Positions 35,601 through 47,600 of a DNA stretch of 64,000 bases are shown in pieces. The stretch is taken from assembly GCA_003013855.2 (NCBI GenBank), contig ML058507.1, positions 1,364,001 to 1,428,000 on the forward strand, read 5' to 3'. Origin of the DNA: Liriodendron chinense. Taxonomy: Eukaryota; Streptophyta; Magnoliopsida; Magnoliales; Magnoliaceae. The notes below the pieces were generated by a model that worked only from the letters and a program-made list of their open reading frames with translations, did not search any database and was not told where the DNA came from. Position 1 is the first letter of the stretch; each line of letters starts with the position of its first letter. The position numbers and the translations under genes are program-made.

Positions 35601-38600
35601 TGGGGGATGAACCTACGTGTTTTTGTTTCTATTTCATGGGAACCTAAGCCCTAAGGGATATTTATTATGAAAATGGTTGGGCTTCTCACCCAGAGGTCCC
35701 GATTGTGCTCTGATACCAACTGTAACGACCCGAGATTTTCGACTCTCGTGTATAACACGACGGCCGAATTCCCAAGTAAATCATGGACTAATTGATTTGT
35801 TAAATAATGAAATATAGCATTCAAGCACAATGGCGGAAATAATTATCATCTTATTCTATCAAACTTACTACGTCATCATCAATGTTTAAATAAGGGAACC
35901 AACCAATATCCATACTGATTAATTAAAATACAAAACCATGTCTTCTCTTGAAGACTTATTACAATTCCATAAATTTATCAACTACTCAAAAGAAATATTT
36001 AATACATGATAACATCAATTAAGTTTATCTAACATCGTCATCCGCCATGTGATCATACGAACCATCGAACTCTTTTCCTTAAAAATCGGGTTCAATACCT
36101 GGATCTTCACCTGCATCACCTAAATTGTGTTTGGGATAGCGTTAAACGCTATCATAGTGGGGAATATTCCCTCCAAGACTATCAAAAATAACAATGTACA
36201 AAACTCAGAGTAACGCAACACAATAATATCTTTATTCAAACAAAACAATCAAGTAAAAATCTTTGTTAATGCGATGCATGGAATGCATGCTCTGGCTAAG
36301 GCACCCGGCTAGAAATCATAATACATGAAGTGGGAGACTCCCTGTTACGACTTCATGCTAGCCACTAGTCACCAGAGGTTCCTGGGACGCACAAGCCCAT
36401 AGTTTTGCCCGACCACGTGAGAAAGGGGACGCTCATAGCCCAAATCTACACGTGACAGTGTACGGGAGAAGTAGGACGCTCTGGCCTATTCTCAATTCCG
36501 TACACCCACATGGAGCCAAGTGAATGCATGACTTTAGTTTCACCTTTATTTAAGTGTTTTCGCATACAACCGATTTAAATAAAACTCAATGGTCACTATG
36601 GGGAGTCGCAAGCAACCCAGCATAGGCCGACAGCACGGGATTAGTGTCCATAGCACCAACCCCGGCTCATGAGAATTTGTATACCATTAATGTTTACTCA
36701 TTGTCCCGTTTTATGATTTCATCATGTCCCAAAAAGCCAATGTTGTACATCATGACCAAATTCGTTAAAATACCCATGTAATGTAAATGGATCAAATCAA
36801 GCATCATGTACATGTAAGGATCCATTGACAAACAAGCAATTCATTCTCTCTGTTAAGTCAAGAGATATTCTTCCATTATGGACACCTCGCATGGGTTCCA
36901 TCTCTCTACATCGAATAATTTTACCAAATTAAGGACAAAGAGTATACAATAATGGGATGTCCATATGATGATCTTATACACATATTTCATATCAAAATAT
37001 GAAAACCAATGTTACTTGTACAACACAGATTAAGGAAATAAGGGCATAGATTTCACAAAGATAAAATAACACAAATACACATGTTTCTTAGTAAAAATCT
37101 AAAAAAGGAATCACATCACCATATAATGATATTCATTACAAATCTCACATCAAACTTCATATTATATGGATAAGTAATTCAAAACAAAACAACTTCACAT
37201 GCCACAAAAGAAACTTATGATAATCGTGATATTATTAATGAAAGGCTTGAAGGAAAATCCTCACCTTAGGATGGACTTAGAAGAAGTTGGTTGTAGAAGA
37301 TCCTAGTCGCTGGAAAAATATGAGAAAGAACTCTCTTCTTCTTCTTCTTCTTCTTCTTCTTCTTCTTCTCTCTCTCTCTCTCTCTCTCTGGCATGGAGGC
37401 TAGGGTTAGGAGAAGGATTTGGAGGTGCGTAGTAGAAATATGGAGAGGGATGTGCACGCGAGGTCTTGTGTAACAACTTCTTGAGGTGGGTTTCTCAAAT
37501 CTCAATATTTAGATGATCTATGATCAATTCCAATCCGTTCATCTTATCAAGCTCGAAGAGTAGAGTCAGAATACGTAAATTTCTTGATGATTCACATTCT
37601 AGATTGGCCGATCCTTCAAAATGGCCTAACGGGTGCTAAAATGGGCTTAATCTCAATTAACGGTCTATGCTTAATGATCAGGGCCCAAATTTTGGAAAAA
37701 TATGTAGTCATGATAGGCAAATAATTATACAAATTTTAGTGGTTGATTGATGGTGAGAAATGCATAGATCTGAAATTTCAACTTTTGGCGGAAAAGGAAG
37801 GGGCTGGCTTTGTGGTTCAACGGTGTAGGATTATAGATCGGGGTCCAAATTTTGTGTAAACTCGTAATCATATGAGTATAATAAGTGGTCCAAATTTGAG
37901 AAGCGATTGATGGTGAGAAGTGGGTAAATTGAAAGGTTCAAATTTGAGAAGAGTAGGTAACTCGTTAATTTCTAGAACGGGATAACTTCGCGCATAAGAA
38001 AGAGGCTTATCAAGGTGGGGCATTCAAATCACACTATTGGTCCATGATAAAGACGATCCAAGTCATTCATATGAAGAGAAATATTCGACTACGACTAACC
38101 ATCTACTTTCCTCACTCGATGGACATGAAAATCAAGAGTTAAGGGCTGATTTGACAATTGGACTACTTCTACTATGATTTAAGGGCTGAAATTTGACATG
38201 TATGGTTAATATGTGCCCAAATGCTTAAATCCAGGGTTTTACGTGAGAGTGATCGTCAGAAACTATAATACTTAAAAATGGCATCTTAACTTAAGTTTAA
38301 CTAATGGCATTTTCGTAATTATCTGAAAAGTGCGTGATTTTTGAAATCTGATCTATCTACGATGTTTATGGGATCATTCTAAGCAACTTTTGTAAAGGGT
38401 CCCCTATTAGATTTCCTAGGGATGTCCCGCTATTCGCAAATCAACGGTAAATATACGATAATTAATAAAAAAATAAATTAAAAATGAAATTTCAAAAAGT
38501 TTCAAATAAATCTCAAAAATCTGAGGCGTTACACATGTTTCATGGTCCCTTTAAAAAAATCTCTCATATTAGAAGATCATTTGAAGATCCTAGCTATAAA

Positions 38601-41600
38601 AATATTTGGCCTTTGTTTTGGGTCACTGTGAAACACTGTTGTATTTTCTTTCTTAGGCATCTATTTGTTGGCCGCCTTTTGAAGGGTTACGATTCTTCCA
38701 ACTGGGGGAATGGATTTTTTCGTGCATGGTCCATCCATAGTGTGACCTGCGATGTCGACCCAAAATATCAACTCTTTGAATCATGAATGATAGCTCGAGC
38801 ATTATATGACATGGTACATTTTTCTCCCTTGAGCTGGAGAAGAAATGTTCCCGAATCTGTTTGATTTTATTTTTTAAATTTCTTTTATTAGATTAATTAG
38901 CTGTGATGCTTCCCAAAGGTGGGCCTAAAGATCAACATTCATGGACTGATGTTTACTAGTAATTTAGGGGCCGTTTGAAATTTCGTGCACTATTAAAGTA
39001 GTGCTCACTTTAATTTGAAAAAGGCATGAAATGACGATTCCATTCCATGTCAATTGGAACCACAAAAGCTGATCGGAATGGCTCCAAAAGGCAAGTGAGC
39101 TTGTTTTCTCCCATAGAACAAATGGGCACCATGATCATTTGGGTCCGGTCTATGGCCATTTGCGGCTGAAATTTCATTTTAGCATGTTAAAACTAATGCG
39201 GCATGAATCAACCGTATCACAATCAATACATACATATAGAGGTATCATACACTGATTGAAGCGCACAAAATTTCAGTTCGTACCAGTGTGGTGAGTTTGG
39301 ATGCATGGTTCAGTGATCTAAAATGGTTGATATTACGGGCCTAATGTGCAACGGTCATGTGCAAAAAATCCCCCACATTGTTAGAATCCTCACCTTACAG
39401 TAGATGGTCCACAAATAATAAACAGTTAAGAAAGAAAATACAGCCATGGTTCATACTCAGCTAAGTGCCGAATATTTATGTCTAGTGTCTGACTTTCTAT
39501 TGGAGTTTGGTGATGGGCCATCTTTGGTGTGGTCCATCTATCAATGATTTGAACCAGTGGACCATGATCCATGTCTGTACAGACTGAAAACCCCAACATA
39601 CTGCACATAAAAATTTGATTATGCCTAATTATTAATGTTAAGGCAAAAACTTATTCATATGCTTACAGAGCCTATTCATTTGTTTCTGGGTGGTTCTCTT
39701 TTATTTTCTGTGGTGTGGCCCAAGCTTTATTTTTGGGTATCCTATATATTTTCCATTGCCATTGACAAACCACGGTGGACCCCACATGAAATTGGTCGCA
39801 CAAAATTCTCATCTACAAACGTTCCAGAACTGTCCTTATGTTGAAACGATGCTTTCTTTATTTGTAGAAAAATCAGAGGGATTCTACATATGTATATAAC
39901 ATTTTTCTGCATGAATCCTTTAGTGGGGCCAACATGCATCGATGGCTGATGGTTGGAAGAAACGCATCTGTAGTAAATTGGGCCAGCAAAGTGCAGATTC
40001 ACACATAGAGGATGATCCTGACCATTGATGATTGGTCCCGACTTGCCAACTCAGCACATATCTGGGCTATTCATCAGGTGGGGCCCTCCGTAAAGATGCC
40101 ACGTTCAAAGAAACTAGACTTGCCACTTCAGGTAGTCACAAAAGAAAAAAGGAAAAAAAAAAAAGAAGAAGAAGATCAACTGCTCTATATTCAAACTACA
40201 TGCGTTGCCTATCGGATGTTTGGGCTGGCTTTATTTATTTATTTTTTTATCAGGAAATCTTCAAGATGGCCCACCTGATGAACATCCTGGATCACCTCTT
40301 TAATCTCCACAAGAATCATAATACCATTTTGCTTAAAATGGAGATGATATTAATACCCCCACTTCCACTCTTACTTTTCTTTTCTATTTTCTTGCTGTTG
40401 TTCTTAAATGCTTATATGCAGGCTTACACAATGGAGTTGGAGGCCGAGCTAAACCAGCTCAGAGAGGAGAATGCCCTTATCAGGAAAGAAACGGTATTAT
40501 TTATTCTCGCATGCTTTCTAGACCCGAATATGGTAGACAGAGACATCTCATTAGTCGGGTCCATCAATATACTGGACCCTACCAAAGATGACCTACATTT
40601 AAAAAAATCACACCTATTAGACAATCATGTCCATCTGATCGGTGGCCATTGAAGCAACGGCAGACAAAAACAAAAGTAGTCAAATATTCAGTATCATAAA
40701 CTGAAGAAAACTGACGGATGAGATTATCTAATAAGTTGGGCTTTTTAAACATATTTTATCGATGCTTGGGCCCACTAGATGGATGAACCTGATTGATATA
40801 TCTCCCTTCCATATTTACTGTGGAGACCTTAATTTGCTCTTCCCAACCCCTAAAGTTTTTACTTCTTACCTTGACCAGGGTAATTTTGACATTAGAAGTG
40901 TCCATTGATAAAAACTAATGCCTAAATTTTCAAGAAACATGACACACGTGTAAGAGATCTGGGCCGTTCATCTATTGTAGCCTGCTGTAGATGAGCCATA
41001 TGCCAAAAATCACACAAATCAGATTTTTATAGCCGTGGATCGGAGGTTTTTACTATTTTTTATTGAAGGTTGTCCGCTGGTTGGACTTTTTTTTTTGTCT
41101 CACAATCCATTTGAAAATTTTAAAGTCCTCTGGTCAGCGGCTCGGATCAAGTGACTATTATGATTTGCAGGGTGGGCCTCTCTACTACAGTAGGGTCCAC
41201 TGGTCCAGTAGTTGAAAGGTCCAAATACTAATGTGATGTGTGGACGACAAAATGCTTGATAAACAAAATAACGGGAACAGCCTGAGATCTCTCTTTTTTA
41301 AGGTGAGAGCACACCATTTGTAACTGGGCCTCACTAATCATAACACGACAGCATTAACCAAATTTACGATCGTGCCAAGCGCGGCCCAGCTGAGCCAAAG
41401 CAAACAACACAATCCCAAAGAAAATTGCCTCCATAGTAACCACAGTGGTGACTACAATCAGCAGGAATGCGCTAAGAGGATCACAACAGCAACCTTAATA
41501 ACCAATTCCAGCATAAAAGGCGCCCTGTGATAGATCCAGCAACAAGACCAACCTAAACACCCCACAGCCTCCTCAGACTATTATCACTGACCAAAATGAA

Positions 41601-44600
41601 TGATCAAGCTCAGGCTTAAAACCAGATCTTCCTTTCAGCCCAAATTTGAGTTCGGATCTGACACTGGTGTATCAGACCCGATTCAAACTTCCCCATGTTG
41701 TGTTTGGATATGGGTGCACTTACCGCCATAAGTGGTGTGGGGCTCACGTCAGCTGTGCATCAAATTTCATCAAACACAACCCACTAGGATAAACACGCAC
41801 CAAAATCAGGCCATTCCAAAACCCAGGTGGGCCACACCACATGAATTTAAAGGTCTTAGGCATGATTTTACATTGTTCCCTGCGTTGCGGCCCACCAAAG
41901 TTTTGGATTAGCCTGATTTTAGGTTTCTATTTATGAGAAGGAGAACACAATGGATGGGTGGATCGGATGCAAAATTGACGTGGGACCCACAGCATCCCAG
42001 CACTGTACAATCGCACCTCTAGTCAATATGCATGTGTGGCCCACTTGATGATCGATCTGTCTAGACTCCCTGGATAGGACGCATGCACATGCACAGGGGG
42101 ATCATTTGGGCTAAATCATTATTTATGTGCTGAACTCCTGTGACAGTTTAGCAACATTTAGAAAGTGGTGGTGACTCCCCAACAGTACACATATAGTAGT
42201 ATATATCGCTGTCCAGACCTTCAAAATCAACCATTGTTTTTAATGGATGAAAACCTAAAAACTATATTGACAAAATGATAGTAACCATCTAATTTTTCCC
42301 TTCCAATTTGGACCATGCATTAATTATTTTTCTTTCAACTGTCCATTTGATAGATTTCTTAGTGAGTGTGATTTTAGATACATGCTTCATTCTCAATATG
42401 GCCCAATTTTCAAATGGCCATGATAGCTGTATATGAGTCTCTTGTTCGAGGAGGATTAGGAATCAGCATTTTCAATGATGAAATTACCCTGATTGAGGTG
42501 CAATATCAATTTTAGGGGGTGAAAATAACATACCTCATACAACTATTTGTGCTGATGAAAAGTGGTGTCTTCCATTGTCACAGGTTGCGTTAGCTGAAAA
42601 GCTGAAAGAGAAGGTATGCTGCTGCTTTTCCCTTTTATTTCCTCAGCACTAATTTTTATTTCCCAAGGTTTAGAAAACAGGTTATGACCTCACAATGGCC
42701 ATCGCTTTACTGTTACCGGCAATCAATCAATCAATCGTAAAATAAAATAAAATAAAAACCATTAAACATAGGAATAATGCATCATCGACCTGAGTGAAAA
42801 TAATAGCATTCTTCTTCTTTTTTCCAAATTAAATGGCATTATATACCATAATTCAATGTTCTTATATGAATAGAATTCTTCTTCTTTTTTCCAAATAAAA
42901 TGGCATTATATACCATAATTCAATGTTCTTATATATGAGAGAGAGAGATGATCACCTACAGGCAGCTGCACCACTCATTATGGTGCATGGAGTTTTTAGC
43001 TACAAGATGCATTAAATATTTATTTATTTATTTTCTCTTCCATTTAATAGATCTTGGGACGAAACTACATTTCATGCGTATTGTGGCTGAAAAAGCAGGT
43101 ACCACTAGGAGTGGTGCAGGTGATTAATTATATATAAGTAATCAGTTTTTAAAAAATAAGAAAAAAAGGCACCATATATAAGGGTAAATTTAAAGATTAT
43201 TAGTTATTTGAATTTCATGTTACAACTTATATATTAAGGTAGATTCAAAGATTACCCTCAGTTAATACTAGATTTAAATAAATACATCTCACATGGGAGA
43301 TGTGAGATACATAGGCAGACACCGACTACATTTTCTTAAACCTTGTCTGGAATGAATCCTTCGTTCCTTGCTACAAATTCATGTGTGGGTCCTAATAGTA
43401 CCCACCTATGATCACCATGAGCATTGGATAGTAGGTTTTCACCATGGATTGCACTCGGACCAGAAATAATCTTGATTGGATGATCATAGCCATTCAAATA
43501 ATTGACCCCAGAAATGAACCTTAAAAGTGCTCTTATTATCCATTTTGTAGGATTCATTCAAGTGGTTGTGATCATCCAATCGTGTGGTAATTTCTGGGCC
43601 ACGTTCAATCCATGGTGAAACCCTAGCTCCTACTCAGTGATCATGGGCCTCACGCCCACTTGGCGTCCTTATAGTGTGACAAATGCCGAAAGTAAGCAAT
43701 CCATGTGTGCGAAATCTGCGACGTTCATCAGGCAGGATCCTTTCTTTTTCCATCTTAATTGGAAATTTTTGGGACCATCAGATTGGCGATTTAGACCATC
43801 CATCTATTTAGTCACATGGTCATGAATTCCCCTTTAGTTGACCCCAAGTGTGAAGATTTTGGATCTACGTCAAGATACTTTGGATGCTAAAATTATCATG
43901 GAAGATTGAAGAAGAAGAAGAAAAACAAGAGAGCGTGTATGGTGCAAGGTTCTAAATCCCCATGTATATGGCATTTTAAAAAATAGAAATTAAAAAAAAA
44001 AAAAAAAGGCTTGACTCGCGCAAATCAACTCGACTCAACTGGGTATCACCGAGACTTGAGAAAACCAAAATTTGGTGTGACTAGTGTTGGGAAGGCACAC
44101 GCATTAGCGAGAATCAAACAAGATAAAACCACAAAACGGCAACAACCAAGCAAATCAACAATCACAAGAAGACAATCCGAATTTTATATGGAAAAACCCT
44201 CAGAAGAAAAATACCACAACATAAAGCGATGAATCCACTATGAATCAGAAATTACAAGAAAATGAAGAAAACTTACCCGAATCCAAGTCACATAAGAGAA
44301 ACCCAAGCTATCTCAAGCTCTTTCTCTCACCTTAAAACTCTCTTAATTCCTTGAACACATCTAGGACTCCTTGTGTTCTACTCTAATCCCGCATTACACC
44401 CCTTTAAATTAATAACATAAATCGAAATTAGATACAAATCCCGTGCAAAATCGTGCAACCAACTATATAGTTCGTCCGCCGACGGGCGACCGACAACCCC
44501 ACTTTTCGATCCAGTAGTGTCCAGATTCCAGAAGCTATATCCTGGGCAATTTCAGGTGCCCGATCAAATCCCATCAGTCGTTCGAAGCCCCCTGGTATCA

Positions 44601-47600
44601 AGATTGAAGATAACCTCAACAATTTCCACCGTGACTTCAATCTTCATCACTTGACTACTCCTAAGCTCCATTCTTCATCTCTACTTCGTCTCTATCATAT
44701 CTTCACTGCTTCTCATTCCCTTCATCAACTCTATACATACACCTCACGCCCCACTCACTCATGTGGCCCTTATGCGCGCACCACACACGAGCAACCATGG
44801 ATTTTGCTACCGATCCCATAGTTCCATCGTGAGAAGTGCTCCTGATTAACTTGTAAAGATGGTCGCACCTCCTTGCCTTCATCATCACGAGTGCTCCCTT
44901 TGACACTTTACTATACCGATTGCGATCGATGAACCTGCACCCCATCGGCTCGAGTGCACCAAGAGAGATCAAATTCTTTTTCAGCCTAGGGATATGCCTC
45001 ACATCTTTCAGGACTCGTTCAATCTCAACGAACATCTTAATGCGCATTGTACCAATATCAACCACCTTACAGGCATAACCATCGCCTAAAAACACTGATC
45101 CACCATCATACTTGTTATATATCATGAATGAACTCCGGTTAGGACATATGTGATATGATGCACCTGAATCCAAGAGCCACTTATCGCCGAGTAACTCCGA
45201 TCCGGATACAGTTAATACATCGCAAACATGACACTCATCCTCTGTGGATTTCACAGTATTATCCCCCTAGAAGAATCTTCAGACTTCTTTTACATTGTCT
45301 TGGGATTCTGATAATCCCTCTTCATGTGCCCTGTCTTCCAATAATTCTAGCGCCTCACCTTGCTCTTCTCTTTGCCCTTGGATTTAGATCTCGATTGCGA
45401 ATATCCCCCATCCCGCTCAAAATTTTTTTCCCTCATAACCAGTGTCTCATCCGCGGAAGAACCCACGTCATCGCTTTTCTTTCTTATCGCCTTCGACTGA
45501 AAGACTGAGATAACATTCTCAACGCTAATGGTCTTCCTACCTACGCACAAAGAGTCCTTGAACGACTCATATGAATTCGGAAGAGAATTCAACAAGATGC
45601 ATGCTTGATATTTATCCTTCATCTATTCATCTGTATTCAACAACTTGCAAACGAGCCTATTAAAGTTGTTAATGTGGCTCTCAACATCAGTCACCTCCGT
45701 CATCTTCATATTGAATAACTGAAGCATCAGATACACGAAGTTTTTCAAAGATTTCTTTACGTAGATATTCTCTAACTTCGGCCACGTTTCAGCCACAGTC
45801 TTCTCCCTCATGACATTATATAGGACCTCATCCGTTAAGCACAACTGATTGAGATCATGTCTTTCTAATTCATCTTCTTCCACTTTTCTTCTTTCATAGT
45901 CTTCGATCGCTTCCTAAGGAGTGCTTCTTCCAATCCTTGTTGAACTAGGAGGCCCTTCATCTTGACCTTCTATAATTCAAATTTATTTTTCCCGTGCTAC
46001 TTTTCTATGTCAAATCTCATGCTAGACGCCATTGATACCTCGTCTTAGATTCTGCCAGGCTCCTAACATTCACTCAAATACCACTTGTTGGGAAGGCACA
46101 TGCGAAAGTGAGAATCAAATGAGATAAAACCACAATGGCAACAACCAAGCAAATCGACAATTATAAGAAGGCAATCTGAATTTTACGTGAAAAAACCTTC
46201 ATGAAAAAAAACTACGACACAAAGCAACAAATCCACTATAAATCAGAAGTTATAAGAGAATGAAGAAAACTTACCCGGATCTAAGCTCTACAAGAGAAAC
46301 CGAAGTTATATCAAGCTCTTTCTCTCACCCTAGAACTCTCTTAATCCCTTGAACATGTCTAGGACTCCTTGTATTCTACCCTAATCCCGCATTACACCCC
46401 TTTAAATAGCATAAAATCAAAATTAGAAACAAATCTCGTACAACCGACCTATGTAGTTTGTCGGCCATTGGGCGATTAATAATGGCCACATCTGTTCAGA
46501 GAGCTCACAGTTCCTGTCCAAGGAATTTCGGGCGCCTGAACCGACCCCGTCTGGTGACCGACAACTTCACTTTCTAATCTAGCAGTGTCCAGATTTCAAA
46601 AGCCATATCCTAGGAAATTTTGAGCGCTCGACCAAATTCTATCAGTCACCCAAAGCCCCCTGGTGTCAAGATTGAAGACAACCTCAACAACTTGGTCAAA
46701 TCGAAAAACTTGGTGGAACTTGACTCACAGTAGGGCTGCAGCTTGGGCTCACGTCAACCCCAAGGTTCGACTGACCCAACTTGAGTTTGGGTCGGGTTGA
46801 ATCAGGTTGATAAGGTCCTCAGGTCGGGTTTGGGTTGGAAAATGCTAACCTGATTAGAAATCAAGTTGAGCAAATTCAGGTAAAGTTAGGTCGGGTTGAA
46901 ATAGTCACATGTATTTGGGTTGGGTTCGGTCAAGCATAGGGAAATTCAAGTTGGGTTTAGGTTTTGGGTTGGGCAACTTGGATTGAAATTCGGGTCATGT
47001 CTGGGTTGTGGGTTAGGTCTTCTTGAAATTGGGTCAAACTTGGTTGACTCTCAACCCATCCCAACCCACACGAGTTTCACCCCTATTATACTTTTTAAAT
47101 ATTAAATATATTGACAAAACTCATAAACTCTTTTTTTCCCGCCTTTTAATCTTTCTTGAGGGGAGGGGGCATTGGTCTTAACCTCTACCCCTAAACAAAA
47201 TGCAAGAATAAGAGAGAAAAATCTGTTAGAATCAGACGCCTCAAATCTTTTGTAACAAGGGCCCACGATCGGTCGGCCTGTTTTCTATTTGAGTTGGTCT
47301 CTTGCGCGGTTTTGCAAAAGAGGTTTCTAATTTCGGTTTTATGTCTATAAAAGGGGTGTAATGCGGGATTAGGAGTTTTGCCATTGGGGTCAGGTTTCCT
47401 AGAGGGGATTCAGAGAGTTCTAGGGCAAGAGAAAAGCTTGTGGAAAGCTTGGGGTTCTTTGGATGAGGAAAAGGACGGTGCTTATCCATCTCATGTGAGA
47501 ATAAGCTTTGAGTAGCTTGAGATTTCTCTTGTGGCCTTGTGATCTGAGTTTTGTTTCTTCTATCTCTTGTAACTTCTGATATCAAAGTGGATTGGTGTCG

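Larger units (their letters stand above)
30944..38533 (-). mobile_element. Coding-free LTR retrotransposon (LARD-like), 7590 bp, in intron 1
   Basis: Two long LTRs (30944-33762 and 35721-38533) flank a 1958-bp internal region. On the minus strand the LTR at 35721-38533 is the 5' LTR. It is followed by a primer binding site matching initiator tRNA-Met (complement at 35707-35718). A polypurine tract (complement of ccacccccctt, about 33765-33776) precedes the 3' LTR. CATG flanks both ends (30940-30943 and 38534-38537), a 4-bp match where 5 is usual. No gag or pol frame is present, so it depends on other elements. LTR ends and primer type suggest a gypsy chromovirus (Tekay/Del-like) origin; that is inference. 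The two LTRs differ at only 2 sites in roughly the first 300 bases by eye, so the insertion is fairly young. Confidence 0.9.
44085..46689 (-). mobile_element. Internally deleted Ty1/copia retrotransposon in intron 3
   Basis: LTRs TGTTGGGAAGGCAC..CCTCAACA lie at 44085-44621 (537 bp, 3') and 46086-46689 (604 bp, 5'). The target duplication is ACTAG/ACTTG (44080-44084 and 46690-46694). A primer-site-like TGGTATTTGAG lies next to the 5' LTR and the polypurine tract cacggtggaaat next to the 3' LTR, both on the minus strand. Internal sequence encodes gag and protease remnants only. Integrase, reverse transcriptase and RNase H are gone: the protease-region frame runs almost straight into the polypurine tract. 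The 3' LTR lacks about 70 bp present in the 5' LTR. Confidence 0.9.

Noticed and set aside
33763..35720. Hidden gag or pol in the LTR element's internal region
   Set aside because: Both strands were read for zinc-knuckle, DSGA/DTGA, YxDD and integrase motifs; none was found.
37266..37505. Arg-Glu and poly-Lys peptide frames (also at 27626-27838 and 32491-32706)
   Set aside because: They are CT/CTT microsatellites inside a retrotransposon LTR.
26072..38533. Treating LTRs A, B and C as one large transposon with terminal inverted repeats (TGTAACG..CGTTACA)
   Set aside because: Each LTR begins TG and ends CA; A has its own CGCAC duplication, and B and C flank a primer site and a polypurine tract, which fits LTR retrotransposons.
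40032..40652. 206-codon open frame as an independent gene
   Set aside because: It contains bZIP exon 2 in frame with consensus splice sites on both sides; the flanks are chance open intron sequence.
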